From: Vibrio toranzoniae
GTDB lineage: Bacteria > Pseudomonadota > Gammaproteobacteria > Enterobacterales > Vibrionaceae
Direction: 5' to 3'
Assembly (NCBI RefSeq): GCF_024347655.1
Contig: NZ_AP025514.1
Coordinates: forward strand, 2,976,001-3,040,000
DNA: 64,000 nt
A model generated the notes under the pieces. The model worked only from the letters and a program-made list of their open reading frames with translations. It searched no databases and was not told where the DNA came from. Below, piece after piece: positions 31,655-41,702 of the stretch. Numbering within the stretch: position 1 is the first letter of the stretch; every line of letters begins with the position of its first letter. The position numbers and the translations under genes were made by a program.

Positions 31655-33490
31655 TTAGAATTGGTAAGTAGCATTCACGTAATATGTACGCTCTGGTGAT
31701 GGGTATCCACCAGCAGTCTCGTACTCTTCGTCAGTTAAGTTATCCACTCGACCATTTAAAGTAAGATTTTCATTCGCATAATAGTTAACTGAAACATCAA
31801 ACAAGCTATATGCTGCAAGATCTTCAGAGAAGTCTGTTCGCTCACCTACGTATTGATAACCTAATGAAACATCAACCTCATCAAAACTAGCTACCGCATT
31901 ATACTTATAGATCTCTTTAGCGCGGCGGACTAGCTGCTCACCTGATTGGTCTTCAGGGTCTTGAAAATTAGCGCTTACTTGATGGTTAATAAAGTATGTA
32001 TCAAACCCTACGACCATTTCCACACCACGCAACTGGCTTTCACCATCTGTGTTGTAGTACTTACTCGTCGCATAGTTATAATCAATCAAGTCTTCGACAT
32101 TTGTATCGTACCCAGTAATCGACCAATCTACGCCTTTAACTAGGCCACTAAAAGTCAACTCTACCGAATCAGCTTTTTCCGATTCTAGCTGCTCATTACC
32201 GTAGTAGCTATATAATTGATACAAGTTAGGCGCCTTGAAGGATGTACCATAAGCTGCTTTAACAACAAGCCACTCCGCATAACGATAGCCTACCCCTGTG
32301 TTGTAAGTGGCTTCGGTACCAAATTGCTCATTATCATCAACACGAAGGCTCAGTTCGCCAAACACTTTATCCGCGTCTGCATTTAATGCTGCAAAGTATG
32401 CAACATTCGTTCTGTCATATTCAGTATTCGAAGGCTTCACAATATAAGCTTCATCACGCCAATCTACACCGCCGCTTAGAGTCAGTGCCGAAGTCAGTTT
32501 GTATGAATTCACCCATTGAACATTTAGCTGTTCAAGCTCATCAGATATTGCTGACGCTGAGTTCTTGCCTAAAGACTGTTCGTAGTTCCAGTTATCTTGA
32601 TTCTGATAGTTAACTAGGAAATCAGACTTAAGTTCACTGCCACTATATTTAACACCAGTAGCAAAGGTAGAGTTTTGCACCTCTGCTTCTTTGTAAGAAT
32701 GGACTGGGTTGCCGGTATTAAAATCAATATACGAACCATCATATTGAGAGATAGTCTCGAACATGCGGAAGTTAGCAAAACCACTCCATTGCTGATCAAA
32801 GTTATGAACATAGCCAATAAGCGCATTACGCGATTCAAAGCCATGTCGATCACCATCATTTATTCCCTGCATAGGATGAACGTTGTATCCCTCATCGGAG
32901 TCGTAGCCAATAGATACGTTTAAGTGACCATTTTCACCAACCTTGGTACCACTAACAAAGCTCAACTCTTCGTAATCTAAGCTTCCCAAGCCCGCACTTA
33001 CCGCCGTTTTTTCATTGTCAGAGTTTGCAACGGTAATAATATTGATAACACCGCCGATCGCTTCTGAGCCATACATAGCGGCACGAGCTCCTCGAACGTA
33101 TTCCACACGATCAACGAATGTAATTGGTAACTGGCTAAAATCGACACCACCTTTTGCAGCTCGTGCAAAACGAATACCATCAATTAGAACAAGTACTTGA
33201 TCAGAGTTAGCACCACGAACAAAGATCGAAGCTTGCTGACCTCGGCCTCCATTTTGTGAAACCTGGATACCCGTTAATCGTCTAAACACATCTGTTAGAG
33301 ACTTAGCTTGAATTCGGTCGATATCTTGGCGCGTTACTACTTCAACTTGAGCGACAACACTTTCCGTGCTCTGCTCAAAACGGTTAGCCGTAACCACCAT
33401 GGTTTCGTCGGCAGAGGCTTCTTGGGCGTGTAAATTGGAGATAGGTGAAAGCAGCGATGCTACGGCAACTGCTAAAAGGGACTTGTTCAT
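31655..33490 (-). CDS. btuB: TonB-dependent vitamin B12 outer membrane receptor
   Basis: BtuB imports cobalamins across the outer membrane using TonB energy. The 611-residue precursor has a signal peptide (cleavage likely after HAQ/A, residue ~22), a TonB box ETMVVTA (29-35), a plug domain (FRRLTGIQVSQNGGRGQQ, GVINIIT) and a beta-barrel ending in TYQF with the C-terminal Phe of outer membrane proteins. The riboswitch upstream confirms the B12 role. Synteny with E. coli trmA-btuB-murI is kept. Confidence 0.96.
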   Translation of the reverse strand: MNKSLLAVAVASLLSPISNLHAQEASADETMVVTANRFEQSTESVVAQVEVVTRQDIDRIQAKSLTDVFRRLTGIQVSQNGGRGQQASIFVRGANSDQVLVLIDGIRFARAAKGGVDFSQLPITFVDRVEYVRGARAAMYGSEAIGGVINIITVANSDNEKTAVSAGLGSLDYEELSFVSGTKVGENGHLNVSIGYDSDEGYNVHPMQGINDGDRHGFESRNALIGYVHNFDQQWSGFANFRMFETISQYDGSYIDFNTGNPVHSYKEAEVQNSTFATGVKYSGSELKSDFLVNYQNQDNWNYEQSLGKNSASAISDELEQLNVQWVNSYKLTSALTLSGGVDWRDEAYIVKPSNTEYDRTNVAYFAALNADADKVFGELSLRVDDNEQFGTEATYNTGVGYRYAEWLVVKAAYGTSFKAPNLYQLYSYYGNEQLESEKADSVELTFSGLVKGVDWSITGYDTNVEDLIDYNYATSKYYNTDGESQLRGVEMVVGFDTYFINHQVSANFQDPEDQSGEQLVRRAKEIYKYNAVASFDEVDVSLGYQYVGERTDFSEDLAAYSLFDVSVNYYANENLTLNGRVDNLTDEEYETAGGYPSPERTYYVNATYQF

Positions 33491-33540
33491 ATTATGATCC
33501 TAAATCGCGTAAATTCCTACCAAACCACATTGTATGGTTT

Positions 33541-33722
33541 AGCTGCTGGCAGGTATTCGGACTTAAGAGCACAACCTTATGGTTACCTCATATTCGACTT
33601 CCCACAAAAAGCTATTTGCAGTGTCTTATGAATATTTGTTCTCTTTTACCGCTGCGCGTCAGTTCTGGATTTACACCAGATTCCCTCTTCAGCCATCTAT
33701 ACATCTAAATGGCACCAGCTTG
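33541..33722 (-). promoter_or_regulatory. cobalamin riboswitch
   Basis: Read on the minus strand, the region has the cobalamin aptamer landmarks in order: GGTGCC, GAAGAGGGAATCTGGTG, AATCCAGAACTGACGCGCA with GCAGCGGT, and GGAAGTC. These are followed by the B12-box-like AAGTCCGAATACCTGCC. It ends 50 nt before the btuB start. That gap holds a small AAACCA/TGGTTT hairpin and the ribosome site AGGA, which fits control of translation, though I did not fold it. Confidence 0.93.
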
Positions 33723-33889
33723 TCGGAGATAGTATTGGCCTATAAATCATTTGTCTAGTCTAAGATAGTTATAAGCTATAGTTTTCATGGCCGATTTACA
33801 TTGAATGACTCTCAACACTGGACAAGCGCTTGTGATTGAATAAAATCTGCGCTCTTGATTTAAAAGCACGACAGCAAAAAGGCATAACA

Positions 33890-34999
33890 ATGGCGAATTT
33901 AGATGTAAACCCGCAACGCTACCAAGAACAACTAGCAGAAAAGACTGAGCGTCTTACTGAGATGTTCTCACAATATGATGTGCCTGAGTTGGAAGTGTAC
34001 GAATCTCCAGAACAACACTACCGCATGCGTGCTGAATTCCGCGTGTGGCATGAAGGTGACGATATGTATTACGTCATGTTCAATCAAGAGACCAAAGAAA
34101 AATACCGCGTAGACCAGTTTCCTGCAGCTAGCCGTCTTATCAATGACTTGATGCCTCTATTAACAGATGCAATGAAAGACAATCACTCTCTGCGCCACAA
34201 GCTATTCCAAGTAGATTTTCTTTCTACACTAAGCGGTGAGATTTTGGTGTCACTGCTTTACCACCGTCAATTGGGTGAGCAATGGATTCAAGATGCTAAA
34301 GCACTGAAGCAGCAATTGAATGATGAAGGTTTTAACCTGAACCTGATTGGTCGTGCGCGTAAGATGAAAATCGTATTGGATCGCGACTACGTCATTGAAA
34401 AGCTAGACGTAAATGGTGACAGCTACATCTACCAACAAGTAGAGAACAGCTTTACTCAACCAAACGGTAAAGTAGCAGAGAAAATGCTTGAGTGGGCTGT
34501 CGACTGTACTCAAGACAGCAAAGGTGACCTATTAGAACTTTACTGTGGTAACGGTAACTTCTCATTAGCATTGGCACAGAACTTCGAACGTGTACTGGCA
34601 ACAGAACTAGCGAAGCCATCAGTAGAGTCAGCGCAATACAACATTGCGGCGAACAAGATTGAAAATGTTCAGATTATTCGTATGTCTGCGGAAGATTTTA
34701 CCGTAGCAATGGAAGGCAAACGTGAGTTCCGTCGTCTACAGCAAGCGAACATCGATCTTAAGAGCTATAACTGCAACACTATCTTTGTTGATCCACCGCG
34801 TTCAGGTATGGATGTTGATACTTGTAAGATGGTTCAAGGCTATGAGCGCATCATGTACATCTCTTGTAACCCTGAGACACTGAAAGATAACTTAGACATT
34901 TTAAGCGAAACACACGACATCACTCGTTTTGCTCTGTTTGACCAGTTCCCTTACACCCACCACATGGAAGCGGGCGTGCTGTTGGAACGCAAAGCGTAA
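33890..34999 (+). CDS. trmA: tRNA (uracil-5-)-methyltransferase
   Basis: TrmA makes 5-methyluridine at position 54 of tRNA (and m5U in tmRNA) with S-adenosylmethionine. The 369-residue protein starts at [12 protein letters not shown] (33890); the frame is open 18 codons further upstream without similarity. It has [15 protein letters not shown] (AdoMet site), VDPPRSGMD and ISCNPETL with the catalytic Cys, and the C-terminal [11 protein letters not shown]. It is divergent from btuB, as in E. coli. Confidence 0.96.
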   Translation: MANLDVNPQRYQEQLAEKTERLTEMFSQYDVPELEVYESPEQHYRMRAEFRVWHEGDDMYYVMFNQETKEKYRVDQFPAASRLINDLMPLLTDAMKDNHSLRHKLFQVDFLSTLSGEILVSLLYHRQLGEQWIQDAKALKQQLNDEGFNLNLIGRARKMKIVLDRDYVIEKLDVNGDSYIYQQVENSFTQPNGKVAEKMLEWAVDCTQDSKGDLLELYCGNGNFSLALAQNFERVLATELAKPSVESAQYNIAANKIENVQIIRMSAEDFTVAMEGKREFRRLQQANIDLKSYNCNTIFVDPPRSGMDVDTCKMVQGYERIMYISCNPETLKDNLDILSETHDITRFALFDQFPYTHHMEAGVLLERKA

Positions 35000-35018
35000 A
35001 TCATGATTCAAATCTCTA

Positions 35019-35042
35019 AGCGCTCGTGATGAGCGCTTTTTA
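35019..35042 (+). terminator. terminator after trmA
   Basis: AGCGCTC and GAGCGCT pair around GTGAT and are followed by TTTTTA, 20 bp after the trmA stop codon. Confidence 0.88.
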
Positions 35043-35065
35043 TTGATATCGCTATACAGCCAACT

Positions 35066-35467
35066 TCAAGTCCGTGGTTTGAGTTCCACCATATTGCCTT
35101 CTGGATCTTCTATATAGGCAGAATACCCAAAACCTTGCGCACCATAGCGCTCTGCAAACTCGGTAACTTGAATATCGTGTTTGTACAGATAATTGACCAA
35201 CTCTCGCTCATCAAAAGCCGCTATTTGCAGACAAAAATGGTCGAGGTTTCTTCCGTCTTGTTGCGGCGCCTTGCCGCCAAGCTTTCCTAGCTCGCTATCG
35301 ACGACGACTAAGTCAATGATTGACTCCCCCGCCCTTAATTGCGTCAACCCTAAGTCTGGCAATTCCCTTTCAATAGGACAACCCAGCACCTGTTGGTAAA
35401 AATAGAGCATCGCCTCACGGTTTGATGTCCGCAATACAATATGGTCAATGGCCTTTACCTCTATCAT
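35066..35467 (-). CDS. VOC-family (glyoxalase-like) protein
   Basis: The 133-residue protein starts at MIEVKAIDHIVLRT (35467) behind a perfect AAGGAG. It shows one vicinal-oxygen-chelate fold with candidate metal ligands His in IDHIVLR, His in NLDHFCLQ and Glu in GNMVELKP. The substrate is unknown; glyoxalase, dioxygenase and resistance proteins share this fold. It is a single gene between trmA and yijD, not present in the E. coli cluster. Confidence 0.88.
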   Translation of the reverse strand: MIEVKAIDHIVLRTSNREAMLYFYQQVLGCPIERELPDLGLTQLRAGESIIDLVVVDSELGKLGGKAPQQDGRNLDHFCLQIAAFDERELVNYLYKHDIQVTEFAERYGAQGFGYSAYIEDPEGNMVELKPRT

Positions 35468-35520
35468 GCAGTTTCTCCTTATAACACGCACACTTCCCTA
35501 GTATAGGTAACATTGTGTAC

Positions 35521-35552
35521 AAAAAAGGCCTGGCGATAAAGCCAAGCCTTTC
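35521..35552 (-). terminator. terminator after yijD
   Basis: AAAGGCCTGGC and GCCAAGCCTTT form a stem with one bulge, followed on the minus strand by TTTTTT. It ends the fabR-yijD transcript before the VOC gene. Confidence 0.85.
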
Positions 35553-35591
35553 TTTCACTATTTACCAAGCGAAGTGCTGAGGTTATTCAGC

Positions 35592-35963
35592 TTAAGTTGC
35601 TTTGCCGATAAAACCGAGCTTTTTTCCTACCCAAGCTAACAGCAACATCGCAACAATAATCGCAAAGAAGTTTGAGCCCGCATCAGGATATTGTGCTTTG
35701 ACAAAAGCCGAGTGGCCAAATGCACCAACAAAGAAGCAAGCTAAACCTACCAATGGAATATCTTCAGAGACTGGGTTAGTTAGATACTCCTGGTAAAGTG
35801 CTTGTACAGTCAACACTAAAGCAATAAGCGGGAAAATAGAGAAGCCCACTTCGCTCATTGTGACCCAAGACAACAGCGCATCACCACACACACCGGCAAC
35901 AACAGCTAGTACGAGTGTTTTTCTTTCAGAACCACGGTTTACAGTATTATTTTCATTCGACAT
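35592..35963 (-). CDS. yijD: YijD-family inner membrane protein
   Basis: A 123-residue protein with four hydrophobic segments and the conserved AQYPDAGSNFFAII near the C-terminus that matches E. coli YijD (AEYPDIGSNFF). Its function is unknown. It overlaps the fabR stop codon by one base, so it is co-expressed with fabR, the same pair as in E. coli. Confidence 0.9.
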   Translation of the reverse strand: MSNENNTVNRGSERKTLVLAVVAGVCGDALLSWVTMSEVGFSIFPLIALVLTVQALYQEYLTNPVSEDIPLVGLACFFVGAFGHSAFVKAQYPDAGSNFFAIIVAMLLLAWVGKKLGFIGKAT

Positions 35964-36604
35964 TATTCAATCCCGCCTTTTAATCGGTTACGTTCACGTT
36001 CTTTACGATACCAAAAAGCCCCTTTGGCCATCATTCGCAATTGCATGATCAAGCGATCAGCCAATTCATCTCGCTGACGTCGATCTAAATCTAGTGCTTC
36101 TGCCCCTGAGTTAAAAACCAATATGACGGAGGCTTCAGCTTGAGTAAAAGCTTCATCTCTTGTCATGCCAGTCGTAATCAAATATTCGGTTAACTCAGCA
36201 GAGAAGTGCTGTATTTCACGAGCTACCGCAGCACGAAACTCAAATGAAGTCCCTGAGCGCTCTCGTAATAACAATCTGAATACGTTTGGACTGCTTTCAA
36301 TGAATTCCATAAAGGTTTCAACCGATGTGCGAATCACACTGCCTTCTTTTACTATACGCTGACGAGCTTGACGCATTAATTGACGTAATAATAAGCCACC
36401 TTCATCAACCATGGTTAAACCAAGCTCATCCATGTCTTTGAAATGACGATAAAAGGAAGTTGGGGCTATTCCAGCCTCACGAGCAACTTCTCTCAAGCTT
36501 AGGTTGGAAAAACTACGATCGGCGCTGAGTTGGCTAAATGCTGCATCAATTAAGCTACGACGAGTTTTTTCTTTTTGCTGTGCGCGAATGCCCATTGGTT
36601 TCAT
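35963..36604 (-). CDS. fabR: TetR-family regulator of unsaturated fatty acid synthesis FabR
   Basis: FabR represses fabB and fabA in response to membrane acyl chain pools. The 213-codon frame has a TetR helix-turn-helix ([20 protein letters not shown], residues ~46-65) and the FabR ligand domain with [26 protein letters not shown], closely matching E. coli. The start may be at the fourth codon ([10 protein letters not shown]). It is divergent from sthA with 332 bp between. Confidence 0.95.
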   Translation of the reverse strand: MKPMGIRAQQKEKTRRSLIDAAFSQLSADRSFSNLSLREVAREAGIAPTSFYRHFKDMDELGLTMVDEGGLLLRQLMRQARQRIVKEGSVIRTSVETFMEFIESSPNVFRLLLRERSGTSFEFRAAVAREIQHFSAELTEYLITTGMTRDEAFTQAEASVILVFNSGAEALDLDRRQRDELADRLIMQLRMMAKGAFWYRKERERNRLKGGIE

Positions 36605-36936
36605 ATTTTATCAAATTCTTCTTTTACAGCCTAAACAGGCATGTCTAATACTCTCTTCAATATAACATAACGCGAATCACTTATTTATATAAGGCACTCT
36701 GGTTATATAAGACACTCAACATACCTCTTTGTTCACGTACCGAAGTAAATACGCTCGAACAAAAAATTTCAATCTCCACACTGTGATTTGGAGACATACA
36801 ACATACCAAATGTTATTTTTTTTAGAACACTGCGTGATCCCACCGACTCTCTGATGTCCTTTTCATGTACCCAAGAACAGAATCAGTTAAAATCTCACTA
36901 AAGCAATGTTAATTAAATATAACAAGGAAGATATCT
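36605..36936. promoter_or_regulatory. fabR-sthA divergent intergenic region
   Basis: 332 bp without a gene. It contains two copies of a 15-bp direct repeat, TTATATAAGGCACTC (36685-36699) and TTATATAAGACACTC (36703-36717), 18 bp apart, in the upstream part of fabR. The AT-rich rest must hold promoters for both genes; I cannot assign them with confidence. Confidence 0.5.
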
Positions 36937-38337
36937 ATGCCGCACTCCAACCACTTTGATGTAATCGTAATTGGTAGTGGCCCCGGAGGAGAAGGGGCAG
37001 CGATGGGATTAACCAAAGCAGGGTTGAATGTTGCAATCATTGAGAAAGAGAGCAGCGTTGGTGGTGGTTGCACCCATTGGGGAACCATTCCTTCCAAAGC
37101 ACTGCGTCATGCTGTAAGTCGTATTATTGAATTCAACAGCAACCCGCTGTTTTGTCAAAATAACAAAAGCATCCACTCTACCTTCTCCAGTATTCTGGGC
37201 CATGCTAAATCAGTCATCGATAAACAGACTCGACTGCGCCAAGGCTTTTATGATCGCAACCAATGTACATTGGTGTTTGGTTCTGCACGTTTTATCGATA
37301 CCAACACTATCTCTGTCATGCAAAGCGATGGGACAGAAGAACATTACAGTGCTGACAAGTTTGTAATCGCAACGGGTTCGCGACCTTATCAGCCAGATAA
37401 TGTTGATTTCTTGCATGAACGTATCTACGACAGCGACTCGATTCTTTCTCTTAAGCACGACCCACAACACATCATTATTTATGGCGCTGGTGTTATTGGT
37501 TGTGAATACGCCTCAATCTTCCGCGGTTTAGGTGTAAAAACCGATCTCATCAATACTCGTGACCGCCTACTCTCATTCCTAGACAATGAAACGTCTGATG
37601 CGCTTTCTTACCACTTCTGGAACAGCGGTGTTGTGATTCGTAACGATGAAACCTTTGAGAAAATTGAAGGTACGGACGATGGCGTTATCATCCACCTAGA
37701 ATCTGGCAAGAAAATGCGCGCGGATTGCCTACTGTATGCCAATGGTCGAACAGGTAATACCGATAAACTGAATCTTGGTGCAGTTGGCTTAGAAGCCGAC
37801 TCTCGTGGACAAGTATCCATAAACACCAATTACCAAACCAGCGTTGACCATGTTTACGCGGTAGGTGATGTGATTGGTTACCCCAGCTTAGCGAGTGCTG
37901 CTTACGACCAAGGTCGATTTGTCGCACAAGCGATCGTCAAAGGTGAAGCAGAACACCACCTGATTGAAGACATCCCCACGGGGATCTACACCATCCCTGA
38001 GATCAGCTCTGTGGGTAAAACCGAGCAAGAACTCACGGCTGCGAAAGTACCTTATGAAGTGGGACGTTCTTCATTCAAACACTTAGCTCGCGCTCAAATC
38101 GCAGGTAAAGATATTGGTAGCTTGAAGATCCTATTTCACCGTGAAACCAAAGAGATTTTAGGTATCCACGTATTTGGTGAGCGTGCTGCTGAAATCATCC
38201 ATATAGGCCAAGCAATCATGGAGCAGAAGGGTAAAGCCAATACCATTGAGTACTTTGTGAATACGACGTTTAACTACCCAACAATGGCCGAAGCTTATCG
38301 TGTTGCAGCCCTTAACGGACTTAACCGTTTGTTCTAA
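36937..38337 (+). CDS. sthA: soluble pyridine nucleotide transhydrogenase
   Basis: SthA moves hydride between NADPH and NAD+ and so balances reduced cofactors. The 466-residue flavoprotein has FAD-binding [14 protein letters not shown] (residues ~10-23). Its redox-centre region is [15 protein letters not shown]; the second Cys of lipoamide dehydrogenases is replaced by Thr, as in true SthA. The NAD(P) site is [12 protein letters not shown], and a dimer domain ends in [21 protein letters not shown] terminator follows at 38384. Confidence 0.97.
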   Translation: MPHSNHFDVIVIGSGPGGEGAAMGLTKAGLNVAIIEKESSVGGGCTHWGTIPSKALRHAVSRIIEFNSNPLFCQNNKSIHSTFSSILGHAKSVIDKQTRLRQGFYDRNQCTLVFGSARFIDTNTISVMQSDGTEEHYSADKFVIATGSRPYQPDNVDFLHERIYDSDSILSLKHDPQHIIIYGAGVIGCEYASIFRGLGVKTDLINTRDRLLSFLDNETSDALSYHFWNSGVVIRNDETFEKIEGTDDGVIIHLESGKKMRADCLLYANGRTGNTDKLNLGAVGLEADSRGQVSINTNYQTSVDHVYAVGDVIGYPSLASAAYDQGRFVAQAIVKGEAEHHLIEDIPTGIYTIPEISSVGKTEQELTAAKVPYEVGRSSFKHLARAQIAGKDIGSLKILFHRETKEILGIHVFGERAAEIIHIGQAIMEQKGKANTIEYFVNTTFNYPTMAEAYRVAALNGLNRLF

Positions 38338-38383
38338 ATAAAGAACCAACAAGAGCATTTGACCACCCATAGGCCAAATACAT

Positions 38384-38412
38384 AAACAGCAAGCCACGCG
38401 CTTGCTGTTTTT
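38384..38412 (+). terminator. terminator after sthA
   Basis: AAACAGCAAG and CTTGCTGTTT pair with a 7-nt loop and run into TTTATTT, about 45 bp after the stop codon. Confidence 0.85.
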
Positions 38413-38526
38413 ATTTAAGATACTGAATAATATAATAGTGATAGTCATTAGATCATGATGTTCTAAATGCTATTTTACCTGTACAGCCTCTATTTATTGC
38501 TCTCTGAACTGAGCTACCTAAGTAAG

Positions 38527-39882
38527 CTAAGCGAGAAACTCACCCTTCTTCCACTGACAAACAAATAAAACACCAAGGCCAATCCCACGCATCGCCATAA
38601 AACTCAGCATCGCGAGCCACAACGCATGGTTTTCTAAACCTGAAGCTAAGTAGAAAATCGCAAAGAAACTGCAGGTCGCAACGAACATGCTATTGCGCAT
38701 ATCCTTACCTTTGGTTGCTCCAACAAAAATACCATCCAACAAGAAACACCACATAGAAACCAGCGGCATCGCAATCAACCACGGCAAATACACTTGAGCT
38801 TGGCTCTTAACGTCTGGGATTGTGGTGATCATATTAATCAAGCTAGACCCTGCAATCGCGAACACGATAGTGAGCACTAAACAAATATTGAAGCTCCAAA
38901 AGAAAGTACCAATCAAAGACTGATTTAACTCATCTTTATCTTTCGCGCCAATCGCTTTACCCACCATGGCTTCCATTGCATAGGCAAAGCCGTCCATCCC
39001 ATAAGAGATGATCATCAAGAAACTCATCAGTACCGCATTGGCTGCCACCACATCATCACCAAAGCTTGCGCCTTGGAAGGTCATGAAAGTGAAAGTCGCT
39101 TGTAGGCACAATGAACGCAGAAAGATATCGCGATTCAATTTGACAAAACGACTCAAGCCTTGACTGGTTTTCTTAACTAAATCCCATGGCGAAGGCAGTT
39201 GTCTCTTCATCCAGATTCGATAAACACAAACTAAGCCAAAGGTAAGACCCGCATAGTCCGCTATCACCGATGCCAACGCAGCGCCTTCAACTTGCCAACC
39301 GAGTCCAATCACAAATACGATATCTAAAACGATGTTGGTGATATTAGTGATGATTACCATCCACATGGGTGCTTTGGCATTCTGGGTTCCGAGTAGCCAA
39401 CCTAAAATTACAAAGTTAGTTAGTGCAGCGGGCGCACTCCACGCTCGAATTGAAAAATATTGCTGACCGTAGTGTTTCACTTGTTCACTAGCACTACTTA
39501 AAGAGAAAACGAGATCCGCGACCAAGCTATGTAAAAGCAAGAAGACACCAGCAAATCCCAAGGCCATGGTCACACCTTGCACGAGAACCAAACCAAGCTG
39601 TTTGCCATCGTTCGCCCCATAAGATTGCGCGGCGAGCCCCGTTGTCGACATACGCAGAAATCCGAGCAACCAAAAGGTTACACTAATCATGGTGCCACCT
39701 AATGCCACACCTCCTAAATACCAGGAGTGCGCTAAGTGACCGATAACCGCGGCATCAACTAAACCCAGAAGTGGAACGGTAATATTGGAAAGAACCATCG
39801 GGATCGCGAGTAACAACACCTGTTTATGCACGGCTTGATTAGATAGTGTTTGAAAAATAGTTTGGGAGTTAGATAGCTTCAC
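38527..39882 (-). CDS. dinF: MATE-family efflux protein DinF
   Basis: A 451-residue inner membrane protein with twelve predicted spans. The N-terminal region AIPMVLSNITVPLLGLVDAAVIGHL matches E. coli DinF, and FLRMSTTGLAAQSYGA is the MATE signature region. I prefer the GTG at 39882, placed after AAGAGG; another GTG lies two codons upstream inside that ribosome site. In E. coli dinF follows lexA in one SOS operon. Here a methyltransferase gene lies between them, so SOS control is less certain. Confidence 0.92.
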   Translation of the reverse strand: MKLSNSQTIFQTLSNQAVHKQVLLLAIPMVLSNITVPLLGLVDAAVIGHLAHSWYLGGVALGGTMISVTFWLLGFLRMSTTGLAAQSYGANDGKQLGLVLVQGVTMALGFAGVFLLLHSLVADLVFSLSSASEQVKHYGQQYFSIRAWSAPAALTNFVILGWLLGTQNAKAPMWMVIITNITNIVLDIVFVIGLGWQVEGAALASVIADYAGLTFGLVCVYRIWMKRQLPSPWDLVKKTSQGLSRFVKLNRDIFLRSLCLQATFTFMTFQGASFGDDVVAANAVLMSFLMIISYGMDGFAYAMEAMVGKAIGAKDKDELNQSLIGTFFWSFNICLVLTIVFAIAGSSLINMITTIPDVKSQAQVYLPWLIAMPLVSMWCFLLDGIFVGATKGKDMRNSMFVATCSFFAIFYLASGLENHALWLAMLSFMAMRGIGLGVLFVCQWKKGEFLA

Positions 39883-40011
39883 GATCACCTCTTCGATTAG
39901 AGGCGATAGTTTAACCTAGTGGATGTACTTTCACTACGTTGCGAGGTTTTACTTATCTTTTACTTATAACGAGGCGTGTATTACGCGCTCTAAAGGGCAG
40001 AGTTGTTAGCA

Positions 40012-40896
40012 TTACCATTTGATGAGGACTAATTGCGGAGTTAAACGTTTTTTGACCTGAGAGATCTTACACAATAATCGCTGCCACAACTTCCAACGAT
40101 TACATTGTTGGTCTAGTGGAGAAAACGCTTTTACCCACTGGGCCCATGGTAGCCAATTTAGAATACTGTCGACTGGAGAAGACAAGCCATGTGCATAGTC
40201 ACCAGAACCAAGTTTTTTCCCTAGAGTGCTCGAACTCTTGTCTCCCGCTAACACTAAACACGCATGGGCATGAGTAAAGTAGCGGCTCAAAGACTGAATA
40301 AAGTGCGCGGCCTGTTGTTCATTACAGTCAAGCAGAGCATGTTCACACACCACCATCACTGAGGCTTGCTCTGGGATGTTAAGTTCATCTAACCAAGTTA
40401 GGTCATCAACAGAGCCGCACTCTAAACGATAGCGTTCATTTTTGTGGAACAAGCGTTGCCGCCAAACTAGATTTTCCGTTACATCCAATTCTACCCAATG
40501 ACAGCGGCCATTATCTAAACGGTAGAAACGGGTATCGAGCCCTGCTCCCACGTTAATAATCCAAGCATCTGAGTTGTGAGATAAGAACTGTTGAACTTGA
40601 GAATCACAAAGTTGAGTCAGTGTCGCATAAAGGAGTTGTTGTTGGTCGAGTTCACCGGTAAGACATTCTGGTGCCAATTGGCAACGCTTACAGGCTTGCG
40701 CTCCGATAGGATCATAAACCAAGCCATCATCGGCAAGACTTTCGCGGCTGCGAAACCAAAGATGTTGAACGAGATTCGTCGGAACTTGAAATTCTTGATG
40801 TGCAGACCCTTGATAAGAATCAGCCTTTTGATCAAAGGAGCGCGACTTACGAATAAGCGGCTTAATTTGAGGTTTGGTTGGGTTTGGCATCATCAT
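40012..40896 (-). CDS. LCMT-like S-adenosylmethionine methyltransferase with Cys cluster
   Basis: The 294-residue protein has the AdoMet motif IINVGAGLDTRFYR (~113-126) typical of the leucine-carboxyl/PKS-type methyltransferase family, and a following VELDVTE acidic loop. N-terminal to it is C69-x2-C72-x5-C78, which could bind a metal. Three ATG codons in a row stand behind AAGGAAG. The gene lies behind two Fur-like boxes, so iron control is likely. It stands between dinF and lexA, an insertion relative to E. coli. The substrate is unknown. Confidence 0.85.
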   Translation of the reverse strand: MMMPNPTKPQIKPLIRKSRSFDQKADSYQGSAHQEFQVPTNLVQHLWFRSRESLADDGLVYDPIGAQACKRCQLAPECLTGELDQQQLLYATLTQLCDSQVQQFLSHNSDAWIINVGAGLDTRFYRLDNGRCHWVELDVTENLVWRQRLFHKNERYRLECGSVDDLTWLDELNIPEQASVMVVCEHALLDCNEQQAAHFIQSLSRYFTHAHACLVLAGDKSSSTLGKKLGSGDYAHGLSSPVDSILNWLPWAQWVKAFSPLDQQCNRWKLWQRLLCKISQVKKRLTPQLVLIKW

Positions 40897-40921
40897 CTTC
40901 CTTGTATCTCGACAAAGAAGA

Positions 40922-40936
40922 TGATAATGAATATCA
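40922..40936 (-). promoter_or_regulatory. Fur-box-like site 1
   Basis: TGATAATGAATATCA matches the 7-1-7 Fur consensus (TGATAAT-N-ATTATCA) at all but one position. It lies 26 bp upstream of the methyltransferase start, where a bound Fur would cover the promoter. Confidence 0.7.
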
Positions 40937-40954
40937 ATTACAATAACAAGTTAT

Positions 40955-40969
40955 TGAGAATAAATATCA
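40955..40969 (-). promoter_or_regulatory. Fur-box-like site 2
   Basis: TGAGAATAAATATCA matches the 7-1-7 Fur consensus with two mismatches. It is 18 bp from site 1 and 19 bp from the end of lexA. Paired sites are common at Fur-controlled promoters. Confidence 0.6.
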
Positions 40970-40987
40970 ATAAGCTATTTGCATTGA

Positions 40988-41608
40988 TTACATCCAGTCG
41001 GTGTTGCGAATGATACCAACCGCGAGCCCTTCAATAGATAAGTGTTGAGACGCTAGATCGACATGGATTGGAGAAAACTCTTCATTTTCAGCATGTAACA
41101 GAACCGTTGCACCTTTACGTTCTAGGCGTTTAACCGTTACATCATCATCGACACGAGCAACGACAACCTGACCATCGCGAACATCTTGAGTTTTATGAAC
41201 AGCCAGTAGATCACCATCCATAATACCGATGTCTTTCATACTTTCACCATTTACACGGAGTAAGAAGTCAGCCTGTGGTTTAAACATGCCAGGGTCAACT
41301 TGGTAGTGCATTTCTACATGTTCTTGAGCCAGAATAGGCTCACCAGCGGCAACCTGACCGATTAATGGTAAACCTTGTTCTTCGTTTGCTGCATCTTCAA
41401 GCAAAATACGAATACCGCGAGACGCACCCGGGATAATCTCAATCGCTTCTTTACGAGCAAGAGCTTTCAAATGTTCTTCTGCTGCATTAGCAGAACGGAA
41501 GCCTAATTCACGTGCAATTTCTGCACGCGTCGGTGGCATTCCGGAATCTTCGATCTTACTTTTGATAAGGTTAAAGACTTGTTGCTGGCGGGGCGTTAAC
41601 GGCTTCAT
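40988..41608 (-). CDS. lexA: SOS repressor LexA
   Basis: LexA represses the DNA-damage regulon and cleaves itself when RecA is activated. The 206 residues include a winged helix ([22 protein letters not shown], ~26-47), the cleavage site A88-G89 in QVAAGEP, and the Ser-Lys dyad S123 (VNGESMKD) and K160 (VTVKRLER). Two SOS boxes precede the gene, so it is self-repressed. Confidence 0.97.
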   Translation of the reverse strand: MKPLTPRQQQVFNLIKSKIEDSGMPPTRAEIARELGFRSANAAEEHLKALARKEAIEIIPGASRGIRILLEDAANEEQGLPLIGQVAAGEPILAQEHVEMHYQVDPGMFKPQADFLLRVNGESMKDIGIMDGDLLAVHKTQDVRDGQVVVARVDDDVTVKRLERKGATVLLHAENEEFSPIHVDLASQHLSIEGLAVGIIRNTDWM

Positions 41609-41615
41609 GATTCAC

Positions 41616-41651
41616 CTGTCTTTTTATACAGTTGACTGTGAGTATATCCAG
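41616..41651 (-). promoter_or_regulatory. two SOS boxes before lexA
   Basis: CTGT-N8-ACAG is perfect at 41616-41631. CTGT-N8-CCAG, one base off, follows at 41636-41651. The pair lies 8 bp upstream of the lexA start. E. coli lexA also has two boxes. Confidence 0.9.
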
Positions 41652-41702
41652 TAACTGAACAAAAGCAAAGCAATTGGTTGTTTTTAGTTCATTTTAAGCG
41701 AA

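Noticed and set aside
38384..38526. A small gene between sthA and dinF
   Set aside because: Only a terminator and short AT-rich sequence are present; the minus-strand frame over the sthA end has no ribosome site or similarity.
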